Shown here piece after piece: positions 42,397 through 50,244 of a stretch of DNA of 64,000 nucleotides. How positions within the stretch are numbered: position 1 is the stretch's first letter; every line of letters starts with the position of its first letter. The notes beneath the pieces are model-generated. The model made no database searches and was not told the DNA's origin. It saw only the letters and a program-made list of their open reading frames with translations. Both the position numbers and the translations under genes were made by a program. The DNA comes from Oscillospiraceae bacterium (GTDB taxonomy: Bacteria > Bacillota > Clostridia > Oscillospirales > CAG-272), in assembly GCA_015063325.1 (NCBI GenBank), contig SVUK01000016.1, positions 1 through 64,000 of the forward strand. Direction: 5' to 3'.

Positions 42397-42790
42397 AAAA
42401 GGGGTAGGTCGCGAGGGGAGGGGAAAACTTTTTGCAAAAAGTTTTCCCCTCCCCTCGCGCTATCCTGTTGCGGTTCCCAAAATTTTGTGGCGCGGCGTTG
42501 CCGCTTCAAAATTTTGACCTGCTGCCAACGTTCGCCGCAAACGGCTCACTACGCAATATTCTCGCCGGCTGAACACCGGCGTTTCGCTACGCGAAAGCGA
42601 ATATTTGCACTCCTCGCGCTCCCTGCTTCCGCCACAGGCGGCGGTCGCGCTCGTCCCCCTCCCTTTTCAAAAACTCCAACCAAAAAAGGTTGGAGTTTTT
42701 GAAAGCGGTTTTCTGCACTGCTCCGGATATGGTTTGCTCTAAGCCTTTATATATAAAGTTTTTTGCCCCACTTTTTTACAAAAAAGTGGG
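42397..42790. repeat. R1 hairpin, R3 insertion and R2 remnant (intergenic)
   Basis: R1 palindrome GCGAGGGGAGGGGAAAACTTTTT with complement (about 42412-42459) after the sipL-like stop; a full R3 (42464-42656); then the R2 part with TTGGAGTTTTTGAAAG and a CCCCACTTTTTT/AAAAAAGTGGGG hairpin (about 42767-42790). No gene is seen. Confidence 0.85.
42464..42656 (+). mobile_element. R3 element, complete copy (forward)
   Basis: About 193 bp from CCTGTTGCGG to GCTCGTCC. Contains the long stem CAAAATTTTG..CAAAATTTTG flanking GCGGCGTTGCCGC, then GCCGGCTGAACACCGGC, CGCTACGCGAAAGCG and GCCACAGGCGGC. Coding capacity none. Confidence 0.8.
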
Positions 42791-42795
42791 GGGAA

Positions 42796-42824
42796 TTGAC
42801 AAAACCGGTGAACGATGATAGAAT
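42796..42824 (+). promoter_or_regulatory. SigA promoter of leucine-rich/cyclophilin fusion gene
   Basis: TTGACA (42796-42801), 17 bp, TAGAAT (42819-42824). Confidence 0.85.
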
Positions 42825-42889
42825 AATAGACGGTTCATTTTTGATAAAAAATTTCTTTCCATGTCCCGAAAAGCAAAGGAGAAAAAACA

Positions 42890-44374
42890 ATGAAGCGCAA
42901 AACGGCTTTGATTTTTGCAATTTTTCTTTCGGTCGCCCTGCTCGTTTCGTCCTGCGCGGCGCCGCAACCATCCCCCTCCGCCCCGGACTCTTCGGTTTCG
43001 GAAAACGCGAGCGCCGGGCTTTCCTTTGTTTCCAACGGCGACGGCACCTGCTATCTTGACTCGATCGGCAGCTGTACCGATACCGAGATCGTCGTTCCCT
43101 CCGCCTCGCCTGCAGGCGACCGCGTCACGGCGATCGGCTTTGACGAACAGCTCGAAAGCTCTCGCCTTTCCGGTTTCTTCCAGTGCGAAGCCATCACGAG
43201 CGTGACCATTCCGGAGGGAGTGATCTCCATCGGGTTGGGCGCATTCTACGGCTGTACGTCGCTTACTCGCGTTTCAATTCCCGATAGCGTCACGCGCGTC
43301 AACCAAATCGCCTTCCGTGGCTGCACCGCGCTGGAATACACCGTTTATGAAAACGCAAAATACCTTGGCAACGAGAAAAACCCCTATGTCGTGCTGGTTC
43401 AGGCAAACGAGCAGTTCATCACTTCCTGCACCATTCATTCGAACGCGAAAGCGATTGCCTGCGCGGCGTTCGCCGACTGCACCGCACTGACCGAAATTGC
43501 CATTCCGGAAGGCTTTTTGCACCTCGACGACTATACTTTTTACCGTTGCACTGCGCTGGTAAACGTCAACCTGCCGCACAGCCTTCTGACCATCGGAACC
43601 GCCGCCCTGAGCGGCTGTACGGCGCTGACCGGAATTAACTACAACGGCACCACTGCTGAGTGGGAATTGCTTGAAAAATACACCGCTTGGGATTACGGAC
43701 TTGGTCACTACTCGGTTTTCTGCAGCGACGAAACACTTACACCCGTCCGTCCGCCGAAAGCCGACGAAATCGACCTTTCCCCAATCGAAGGCGACCTTTC
43801 GGAAACCTATGTTCCCACCGAAACGGCGACCGACCTCGTCCGCATGACGGTCTCCTATACCACCAAAGACGGAAAGAATGAACGGGGCGACATTTACATT
43901 CGCCTGTTCCCCGACGTCGCACCCGAAACGGTTGCAAATTTCAAATCCTTGGTCGGCGCCGGTTTTTATAACGGTCTGACCTTCCACCGCGTCTACCCGG
44001 GATTCATGATCCAGGGCGGCGACCCGAAGGGAGACGGAACCGGAAGCTCTGGAACCAACATTAAAGGCGAATTCATACAAAACGGCTTTGAAAATAACCT
44101 TTCGCATTACCGCGGCGTAATTTCGATGGCGCGCGGAAGCTATTCGATGGACAGCGCCTCCTGCCAGTTCTTCATCGTCCATGACGACGCCGCGAGCACG
44201 TCTTTGGATAAAATGTACGCCTCGTTCGGAATCGTCGTAAACGGCATTGAATTCGTGGACGCGATCACCGAGGTAGAGCTTGTACAGGGCACAAACAGTG
44301 TAGACCGCGTTCCCACCTCGCCGGTTCACCCCGTGATCATCGAATCGGTCGTTTTCGTAAAACCAAAAGCATAG
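42890..44374 (+). CDS. lipoprotein fusing BspA-like leucine-rich repeats to a cyclophilin-type peptidyl-prolyl isomerase
   Basis: A 494-residue lipoprotein (lipobox VSSC, Cys22). Residues about 45-285 hold BspA-type repeats: AFYGCTSLTRVSIPDSVTRV, AFADCTALTEIAIPEGFLHL, ALSGCTALTGINYNGTTAEW. Residues about 318-492 are a bacterial cyclophilin: VANFKSLVGAGFYNGLTFHR with the catalytic Arg in FHRVYPGFMIQGGD, then GVISMARGSYSMDSASCQFF. The isomerase would thus be displayed outside the membrane on a binding scaffold, perhaps as an exported-protein folding factor (inference). AAAGGAGAAAAAACA precedes ATG. Confidence 0.93.
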   Translation: MKRKTALIFAIFLSVALLVSSCAAPQPSPSAPDSSVSENASAGLSFVSNGDGTCYLDSIGSCTDTEIVVPSASPAGDRVTAIGFDEQLESSRLSGFFQCEAITSVTIPEGVISIGLGAFYGCTSLTRVSIPDSVTRVNQIAFRGCTALEYTVYENAKYLGNEKNPYVVLVQANEQFITSCTIHSNAKAIACAAFADCTALTEIAIPEGFLHLDDYTFYRCTALVNVNLPHSLLTIGTAALSGCTALTGINYNGTTAEWELLEKYTAWDYGLGHYSVFCSDETLTPVRPPKADEIDLSPIEGDLSETYVPTETATDLVRMTVSYTTKDGKNERGDIYIRLFPDVAPETVANFKSLVGAGFYNGLTFHRVYPGFMIQGGDPKGDGTGSSGTNIKGEFIQNGFENNLSHYRGVISMARGSYSMDSASCQFFIVHDDAASTSLDKMYASFGIVVNGIEFVDAITEVELVQGTNSVDRVPTSPVHPVIIESVVFVKPKA

Positions 44375-44494
44375 AATTGAACCCCGGAGGCGCCGAAATG
44401 CGCTTTCGGGGATTGTTTTTGTCCTTTCTTTTTTAGGGTTGCTTTTCTACAAACCGCAAACTTTTTCCTTAAAAAAGATTGTCGAAAAGAGATA

Positions 44495-44523
44495 TTGACA
44501 GAATCGGGGAAATATGGTAGAAT
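44495..44523 (+). promoter_or_regulatory. SigA promoter of ECF S-component gene
   Basis: TTGACA (44495-44500), 17 bp, TAGAAT (44518-44523). The leader is only about 30 nt, so there is no room for a riboswitch. Confidence 0.85.
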
Positions 44524-44557
44524 AGCGGCATAAAAAAGAAAAAAAGGGGGGTTCGGA

Positions 44558-45082
44558 ATGAAAAGCAAGATCACCGGTCGCTCGGCGCTGACGCGCTTGA
44601 CCATTGCGGCAATTTTCATGGCGCTGACCATTGCGCTCTGCTCCTTCAGCATTCCGGTTCCCGGAGGACATCTCTACCTTTGCGACGTTGCCATTTGCAC
44701 CGCGGCGCTTTTGCTCGACCCCTTTCTTGCCTTTGTTGCCGGCGGCGTCGGCGCGTTTTTCGGCGACCTGATCTTTTATCCGCTGCCCATGTTCGTTTCG
44801 CTCGTCACCCACGGCTTGCAGGCGGTACTCATCTCGCTGTTTGCGCGTTACATTCTTAAAAAAAGACCGCGGCTCTCCTCCGTTATCGGTTTGGCGCTCG
44901 GCTCGATCGTAATGGTCACCGGCTATTCGCTGGGCAGAGCCTTCATTTACGCAACGCCGGAGTACGCCGTCGTCAAATTGCCATACGAAATTTTGCAAGC
45001 GCTCATCGGCGCGGTGCTCGGCTTTCTCCTTTATTGGAAAACGCCGCTCAAACGCCTTTACGACCGCATGACCGCAAACTGA
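44558..45082 (+). CDS. ECF transporter S component
   Basis: A 174-residue integral membrane protein with five to six helices. The opening ALTRLTIAAIFMALTIALCS and CDVAICTAALLLDPFLAFVA are typical of the substrate-capture subunit of energy-coupling factor vitamin importers, which dock onto a shared EcfAAT module. The EcfA/A'/T genes are not in this window. The vitamin cannot be read from the sequence, and the usual riboswitch clue is missing. GGGGGGTTCGGA precedes ATG. Confidence 0.85.
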   Translation: MKSKITGRSALTRLTIAAIFMALTIALCSFSIPVPGGHLYLCDVAICTAALLLDPFLAFVAGGVGAFFGDLIFYPLPMFVSLVTHGLQAVLISLFARYILKKRPRLSSVIGLALGSIVMVTGYSLGRAFIYATPEYAVVKLPYEILQALIGAVLGFLLYWKTPLKRLYDRMTAN

Positions 45083-45106
45083 AAACCGCTTTTTCGCAAA
45101 AAACGG

Positions 45107-45135
45107 TTGACATCTTTTTCAAAATATTGTAGAAT
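45107..45135 (+). promoter_or_regulatory. SigA promoter of 89-residue membrane protein gene
   Basis: TTGACA (45107-45112), 17 bp, TAGAAT (45130-45135). Confidence 0.85.
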
Positions 45136-45179
45136 AAAAGCGGAATCCAAAAAATATTATAATAAAGGAGACTTTTCCC

Positions 45180-45449
45180 ATGGATCAACAGAATCAAACC
45201 CCTGCAAAAACGTCCTTCGGCATTACCGGCATCCTCGTAAAACTGCTCCCCATCCTCGTCATCGTTTTCCTCGCTCTTGGGGTACTGGCGTTCGTCTACT
45301 ATTCGATTTCCGGCATCGTTTCCGCAGCGAGAGCCGACGACTTCGGCTGGTTCCTTGACGGCGTTGTTTCCGGCATCCAGCGCCTCGGCTTTAATCTCTT
45401 TGCGGCGGCTGTTCTCGCAGGCATCAGCAAGCGGATCGAAAAGAACTAA
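45180..45449 (+). CDS. small membrane protein, unknown
   Basis: An 89-residue protein with one clear transmembrane helix (ILVKLLPILVIVFLALGVLA, about 18-40) and a second amphipathic segment (IQRLGFNLFAAAVLAGISKR). No recognised family. AAAGGAGACTTTTCCC precedes ATG. It is a single-gene unit with its own promoter and terminator. Confidence 0.8.
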   Translation: MDQQNQTPAKTSFGITGILVKLLPILVIVFLALGVLAFVYYSISGIVSAARADDFGWFLDGVVSGIQRLGFNLFAAAVLAGISKRIEKN

Positions 45450-45476
45450 CAAGATCTGCCCGATACCCGGGCAACA

Positions 45477-45512
45477 TAAAAAAGAGGGGCAACGCTTGCC
45501 CCTCTTTTTTTA
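45477..45512 (+). terminator. terminator
   Basis: AAAAAGAGGGGCAA, CG, CTTGCCCCTCTTTTTTT after the small membrane protein gene. Confidence 0.9.
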
Positions 45513-45625
45513 TAATTTCCTTTTCAGTTGTTGACAACACAACCCATCTCCGCCCGGAGCAGAAAACAAAATCATTTTCAAAAACTTTCAAAAAAATTTT
45601 TGGAAGTTTTTGAAAAAGGGGAGAG

Positions 45626-45673
45626 CGCGAGAGGGGGAAGAACTTTTTGCAAAAAGTTCTTCCCCCTCTCGCG
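45626..45673. terminator. R1 hairpin downstream of YczE-like gene
   Basis: CGCGAGAGGGGGAAGAACTTTTT, GC, and complement; it ends 18 bases from the minus-strand stop at 45691. A TTTCAAAAACTTCC inverted repeat lies on its left (45576-45620). Confidence 0.85.
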
Positions 45674-45690
45674 ACCTTTCCTCCCCTCCC

Positions 45691-46428
45691 CTAAATCTCA
45701 AACAATTTTGCAAATTTGGGGAAGAGGGGTTTGGCGATGAAAAAGCGGTCAAACAGTTTGGAGAACAGTCCGATCAGAGTACCGTTGCAAACCGCCATGG
45801 CAAGCGTTCCCCAGCCAATGCCCACCAGCGAGCCGAACAGGGCAAACGACAAAAGAAAGGACAACGCCAAAAACGAAAGGTCAAAAATCGTTTTGGTCAA
45901 CCCCTCGCGCAGTTTGTAGCGCGTTACGATGGCTTTAACGAAAAAGTCGTAGACCTGCGGATAGAGATAGGCTTTGAAAAAGAGAGCGACGGCAAGCGAC
46001 GTCAAGGTCATTCCGCCGATCAAAAGTGCGATTCGCGCGGCGATATGCAAACTTTCGGGCGGCGTTTTTGCAACGTTGAACAGCGGTATGAATTTTTGAA
46101 ACAAATCCAACACAAATCCGTAGATCAAACAGGAAAGAAACGCCGAAAGATACACCGGCTTAAACCGCCGCACCGCAAAACAAAGTCCGATGAATAAAAT
46201 CCCCTGCAAGATGTATTCCGCCTGCCCGAAGGTCAGAAACGAGAGCTTCTCGCTGACAAGATACGCCGGACAAACGATCATGGAAACCCCCAATCCTGCC
46301 GCAACGGTCATACAAACCGAAAACGCCATCAGCAAAAGTGCAAACAGCCATATGCCCTCGCTTGGCAAGAACACCCTTTTGGGAGAGGACGACATTTCTT
46401 GTTTCGCTTTATTTGTCGTTATCATCAT
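45691..46428 (-). CDS. YczE/YitT-like integral membrane protein
   Basis: A 245-residue protein with about six transmembrane helices, beginning with WLFALLLMAFSVCMTVAAGL GVSM-type sequence typical of YczE/DUF6198 proteins. Conserved later segments include LTFGQAEYILQGILFIGLCF and FGSLVGIGWGTLAMAVCNGT. Function unknown; transport is suspected for the wider YitT group. The start is unsure: ATG 46428 overlaps the upstream gene by 20 bases, while ATG 46395 would avoid overlap; neither has a strong ribosome site. Confidence 0.85.
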   Translation of the reverse strand: MMITTNKAKQEMSSSPKRVFLPSEGIWLFALLLMAFSVCMTVAAGLGVSMIVCPAYLVSEKLSFLTFGQAEYILQGILFIGLCFAVRRFKPVYLSAFLSCLIYGFVLDLFQKFIPLFNVAKTPPESLHIAARIALLIGGMTLTSLAVALFFKAYLYPQVYDFFVKAIVTRYKLREGLTKTIFDLSFLALSFLLSFALFGSLVGIGWGTLAMAVCNGTLIGLFSKLFDRFFIAKPLFPKFAKLFEI

Positions 46429-47044
46429 GGGTGCAAATCAGTTCTTTTGCGTAGGGGAGGGATTCGATCCAAGCGCAAAGGGTGTGCCATTCGGCAAGTT
46501 TATGGTTTCTTCTTGCATAATACATATTGGTGAGCACCTCGTAGTTCAGGGTGACGGTGCGCATTTGATTATAGGAAGACGGAAGCGTTTGGATCATATT
46601 GTGCCAAGCCTGCTTGTCCGATTTGTCGGCAAGGAATTTTTGACGCTCGGACTCCAGATAGGCGATCACCGCGTCCAGAACGGAAAGCGCGCCTTCGTCC
46701 ATGCGGTCGTGGGAAAAATCGTCCCGTGTAAAGGGTGCGGCATGGATTTTGTGCATGGTGGAGCAGGAGTTCGCAACGGTGCCTACCTTGTAGGTGTCAA
46801 ATTCTTTCCACCAGTAAAGCGGCGCGGTAATATCCACAGAAACGAAGACCATGCGCAGATATTTGCGGTGGTCGCTGCCGGCTTTGGCAAGGCGGACGGC
46901 AAGATCAAGATCGTTGGGACCAAGAATATATTCGCCGTTCTCGTCATAGGAGCTGTCGGTGCGGTTCCAGCTGTTCATCGGGTTGCGCGCGCCGCGCAGA
47001 GCGTTTTCAAGGTTCATCACTTGTGTGCGTTCCAGTGTGATCAT
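46409..47044 (-). CDS. ThyX-like protein (divergent flavin-dependent thymidylate synthase fold)
   Basis: A 211-residue protein. Two segments resemble ThyX: VDITAPLYWWKEFDTYKVGT followed by ANSCSTMHKI occupies the place of the RHRxxSxNExSxRY flavin/nucleotide motif, and LPSSYNQMRTVTLNYEVLTN then MYYARRNHKLAEWHTLCAWI matches the C-terminal helical region. The catalytic RHRxxS residues are replaced (FDTYKVGTVANS), so normal ThyX activity is doubtful. AAGGAGAGAAAAA precedes ATG 47044. It is followed closely by the YczE-like gene and preceded by a HAD phosphatase, all probably one operon. The ThyX assignment is by eye and moderate. Confidence 0.55.
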   Translation of the reverse strand: MITLERTQVMNLENALRGARNPMNSWNRTDSSYDENGEYILGPNDLDLAVRLAKAGSDHRKYLRMVFVSVDITAPLYWWKEFDTYKVGTVANSCSTMHKIHAAPFTRDDFSHDRMDEGALSVLDAVIAYLESERQKFLADKSDKQAWHNMIQTLPSSYNQMRTVTLNYEVLTNMYYARRNHKLAEWHTLCAWIESLPYAKELICTHDDNDK

Positions 47045-47056
47045 TTTTTCTCTCCT

Positions 47057-47710
47057 TCATTTCTGTAAAAACATTTCAATTTCATCCCAAAGGTCACCCG
47101 GCGTCGGAGCAACACGTTCGGCTCCGGCGGCATACAGCGCCTTGGCGCCGATAAAGCCCCACCCGGCGCCGACAAACGCTATGCCGGCTTTTTGCGCGGT
47201 TTGAACGTCCACGTCGCTGTCCCCCACAAGCAGACAATCCGAAAGAGAAACGCCCAAAAGTCCGGCGAGTTTTTCGGGCAGATAGCGATCCGGCTTGCCC
47301 GGTTTGCCCTCCTCGTAGCCGACAACGGCGTCTATTTCGCCGTTCGGAAAGAGCTGACGCGCAAGCCCCTGCGTCATCTTGTCCGGCTTGTTGGAAAGGA
47401 TTCCGACGCGCGCGTGCGGACGAATTTTTGCAATCGCTTCCCGAATCCCGGCATAGGGTTTTTCGGTGTGCAGGTAAACTTTTTGATAGCATTGGATGTA
47501 AAGATCAAAGGCGCGGTCGATTTTTTCATCAACACGCTCTTCTTCGGGCATGGCACGGCGGATCAGTTCGCGCGCCCCGTGGTTGATAAAATCCTTCACC
47601 GTGTGGTGCGTGGGATAGCCGAGTGCCTCCATGGTAGCGTTGACTGCCTCGGTCAGGACCGGAATGGTATCGGCAATCGTGCCGTCAAAATCCAAAAAAA
47701 TCGCTTTCAT
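47057..47710 (-). CDS. HAD family phosphatase (phosphoglycolate phosphatase-like)
   Basis: A 217-residue haloacid dehalogenase hydrolase. Motif I FLDFDGTIADT with the two catalytic Asp residues, motif II ILSNKPD, motif III Lys in GKPGKPDRYLPEKL, motif IV LLVGDSDVDVQTA. A helical cap occupies residues about 16-85. Gph/PpaX-like enzymes remove phosphate from phosphoglycolate or pyrophosphate; substrate unproven. It leads the operon with the ThyX-like and YczE-like genes. Confidence 0.92.
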   Translation of the reverse strand: MKAIFLDFDGTIADTIPVLTEAVNATMEALGYPTHHTVKDFINHGARELIRRAMPEEERVDEKIDRAFDLYIQCYQKVYLHTEKPYAGIREAIAKIRPHARVGILSNKPDKMTQGLARQLFPNGEIDAVVGYEEGKPGKPDRYLPEKLAGLLGVSLSDCLLVGDSDVDVQTAQKAGIAFVGAGWGFIGAKALYAAGAERVAPTPGDLWDEIEMFLQK

Positions 47711-47747
47711 AAACCGGGTTTCCTTTATTGCATTTATATTCCATACT

Positions 47748-47776
47748 ATTATAGCATAGATTGCTCTGCATTTCCA
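47748..47776 (-). promoter_or_regulatory. promoter of HAD operon
   Basis: On the minus strand: TGGAAA (47776-47771, weak -35), 17 bp, TATAAT (47753-47748). Confidence 0.6.
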
Positions 47777-47915
47777 CCTTTTTTCCGATTTTTTTTATTT
47801 TATTAGAAAAATCGCCCCATGCGCTTTGCACGGGGCAATTTCTACCTCTTCACTCTTCACTCTTCACTCTTCACTTACACTTGCCGGCGGCAAAATGCCG
47901 CCGGCAATCCAACCG

Positions 47916-48011
47916 TCAGCCGTTGCAGCAGTTGCAAACGAAGATCAGAGCCAAGATGATCAGCCAGATCCAGTTGTTATCGAGCAGATTGCACAAGCAG
48001 TTTTGATTCAT
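47916..48011 (-). CDS. 31-residue Cys-rich membrane micro-protein
   Basis: MNQNCLCNLLDNNWIWLIIL is followed by ALIFVCNCCNG and a stop. GGAGG lies 10 bases before ATG 48011. The pattern (Asn/Cys start, NNxWIW, one hydrophobic helix, CxCC end) is like small Cys-rich membrane peptides annotated in sporulating Clostridia and Bacilli. A CATANNNT-type promoter at 48072-48098 suggests mother-cell expression. A GCCGGCGGCA/TGCCGCCGGC hairpin (47883-47906) follows the gene. The rest of 47777-47880 holds only short direct repeats (TCTTCACTC) and no gene. Confidence 0.7.
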   Translation of the reverse strand: MNQNCLCNLLDNNWIWLIILALIFVCNCCNG

Positions 48012-48071
48012 AACCGGTAATCCTCCATGCAAATTGGCAAAGGGATGTGTGTTTTCCCTTTCCCTGCTATC

Positions 48072-48098
48072 AGTTTATGTCGAACCCTGCATGATGTT
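48072..48098 (-). promoter_or_regulatory. candidate SigE/SigK-type promoter of Cys-rich micro-protein
   Basis: On the minus strand: AAC (48098-48096), 16 bp, CATAAACT (48079-48072). The same -10 octamer precedes spoVM. Confidence 0.55.
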
Positions 48099-48217
48099 CC
48101 CGAATTTTGACAGTTGACAAAACAAAAAACCGACACCATGTCCGCACAAAGCTCAATTTTTTGTCGTTTTTTCGCTCCAAAAAGTCAAAAAACGCAAAAA
48201 AAATTGCGTTGGAGCGG

Positions 48218-48246
48218 TTGACATTGTTTTTTTTGTATGATATAAT
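48218..48246 (+). promoter_or_regulatory. SigA promoter of 622-residue membrane protein gene
   Basis: Exact consensus: TTGACA (48218-48223), 17 bp, TATAAT (48241-48246). Confidence 0.92.
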
Positions 48247-48375
48247 AACCTTGGTATGGTATAAAAAATGGTGTATTGTGCCGTTTTCCTGCACGGGGCG
48301 CGCAAAAAAATCCGCTTTTTCCATACTTCCCTATCGTTTTTCAATCCAAAATTTTTATAGAAAGGTCGAGAACTA

Positions 48376-50244
48376 ATGAAACTGCAACGGAAACATTCTC
48401 AAACCCCCGTCTGCCGAATCGCCGCACTGTTGTTGGTCGCCGTTCTTCTCTTCGGGTCGATTGCCCTGCTGGCAAGCGCCGATGACCGCGTAACCATCAC
48501 ACGCCTCGAATGGCAGAACACCGACAACCTCGTTTACGGCGACGCAAAATCCGCGTCCGTGGTTGCTTACGACGCTGACGGAAACGCCTACTACAACATC
48601 TATCGGGTGAAATACCCTGCCGGATACGGCAACGTGAACGACGACGGATACACGCTGACCGCCGTTCTGACCAATCCTTCCTTTGCCGAAGCCGAAGGCT
48701 TGGAGCACACCAAAAATGTGGTCATCGCGCCAAAGGAATACGGCGTTTTCATGGAGAGTAAAACGGTTGCCGGCGACGGCGCCACCATGTATATGATCCC
48801 GGTTGTCGGCGTTGACGATCGGGGAGCCGAAATGCCTTTTGACGTTCGCGCTTTGATTACCTATTCCGTCAAAGGAAAGGCATTTAACGGCACATCCGAA
48901 TTCGGCACCTACGAAATCGTTGCCACCCTGCCCACCGGAAATTACGTTTTCTATTCCAATGAGGTTCGCGTCAATCAGATGTCGGCTACGCTGACCATCA
49001 ACCGCGAAATGGATATTGTAGACGTGATGAACAAGGAAGGCAAATCTCAGTTTGTCGTCTTTTTGACCGCCGATTTGGATGAAAACGGAAACAAGGTCGG
49101 TCTGAGCTCCTCGGTTTCGGCTACCGCTACCGTCGCCGAGAATTTGAAAATGCCCAATGGCACGAAGTACGCGCAAGCCCTCCAAATTCAAATGGTCGGC
49201 GCCGCCGAGGACGAAAAATTCTCGGTTCTCGTTCCGCTGACCGAAATCGTCTACCATGCCGGCTGCCGTACCATTGATCCCAAAACCTCGGTTTACGTCT
49301 ATGACGAAAACGGAGAACCCGTCACCGCCAAATCGCTTGGCTACGCAACCTCCGCAAGCCGCGGCTACATCAAAATCAGCAATATTCCCGCCTCGGTCGG
49401 AACACTGACAATCTCCATCGCGCCTGAGTATTCCGCCGGCGGACTGCCCCTCGGCTGGCTCATTTTCATCATTATTCTGATTATCATCCTGTTGCTCATC
49501 CTCCTCTTCTTCGTTGGTCGCTGGGTGTTCAAAAAGAACCGGCTGGGAGAAACAAACGAGGAGCCGAAAGAAGAGGAGCCCAAGGAAGAGGAAGCCGTAG
49601 AGGCTTTCGCTCCCGTTGCGGTAGCAGAAGAGTCCGAGGAGGAGGAAGAAACCGCTCCCAACCTGCGCGGACTCGTCTATGTCGATGTCGTGAAGAATCC
49701 CGAGGAATACGGCATGATGCTCATGAAGGAAAAGGCAGGCGAAGGCGTTGTCGTTTACCGCTATCGCAAGAGCTACCTTGCAAAACTTGCCCTTGCCGAC
49801 GGCAAAATCGGCGAGTATTACTCCACCGTGAAAAACGCACTGCTCCGCTTCAAAGGCGTAAAAGCGCGCAAGAGCTGGAACTATGAGGCGTTTAACCAGG
49901 GTCGCAACCAAATCGCAAAGGTTATTCCCAACGGCAAGACCCTTTACCTCTACCTCGCCATTGATCCCAAAACGCTGGAAGGCACCAAGTACGGCGCCAT
50001 CGACGTTTCCGAAAAGAAGAAGTTTGAAGTAACGCCTTCTTTGATGAAGATCCGCGGCGACCGCAAACTGAAATTCGCCCTGGAACTGATCGAAAAAGTC
50101 TGCGGCGAACAGCTCGGACTGAAACCGACCGATAAACCCGATGAGAACTATAAACCTGCAAACCAGACCGCCGAAAAGCTCTTTGATTCCGGTCTGATCC
50201 GCAAAATGGCAGCCCTCGCTCCGCTTCCGAAGGAAGGGGAATAA
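48376..50244 (+). CDS. single-pass membrane protein: extracellular beta domains, cytoplasmic conserved module
   Basis: A 622-residue protein with a signal peptide (residues 1-35, ending ALLASA). The outside part (36-350) is beta-rich: two or three Ig-like units with YGDAKSASVVAYDADGNAYY and TAVLTNPSFAEAEGLEHTKN. The transmembrane helix (about 357-385, LIFIIILIIILLLILLFFVG) is followed by an acidic linker (EEPKEEEPKEEEAVEAF). Inside, about 435-600 is a compact module: YRKSYLAKLALADGKIGEYY, GVKARKSWNYEAFNQGRNQI, GKTLYLYLAIDPKTLEGTKY and KIRGDRKLKFALELIEKV. I know this module as a recurring, unnamed domain in gut Firmicutes membrane proteins, sometimes in tandem. Its function is unknown. A strong SigA promoter implies vegetative expression. 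Confidence 0.85.
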   Translation: MKLQRKHSQTPVCRIAALLLVAVLLFGSIALLASADDRVTITRLEWQNTDNLVYGDAKSASVVAYDADGNAYYNIYRVKYPAGYGNVNDDGYTLTAVLTNPSFAEAEGLEHTKNVVIAPKEYGVFMESKTVAGDGATMYMIPVVGVDDRGAEMPFDVRALITYSVKGKAFNGTSEFGTYEIVATLPTGNYVFYSNEVRVNQMSATLTINREMDIVDVMNKEGKSQFVVFLTADLDENGNKVGLSSSVSATATVAENLKMPNGTKYAQALQIQMVGAAEDEKFSVLVPLTEIVYHAGCRTIDPKTSVYVYDENGEPVTAKSLGYATSASRGYIKISNIPASVGTLTISIAPEYSAGGLPLGWLIFIIILIIILLLILLFFVGRWVFKKNRLGETNEEPKEEEPKEEEAVEAFAPVAVAEESEEEEETAPNLRGLVYVDVVKNPEEYGMMLMKEKAGEGVVVYRYRKSYLAKLALADGKIGEYYSTVKNALLRFKGVKARKSWNYEAFNQGRNQIAKVIPNGKTLYLYLAIDPKTLEGTKYGAIDVSEKKKFEVTPSLMKIRGDRKLKFALELIEKVCGEQLGLKPTDKPDENYKPANQTAEKLFDSGLIRKMAALAPLPKEGE

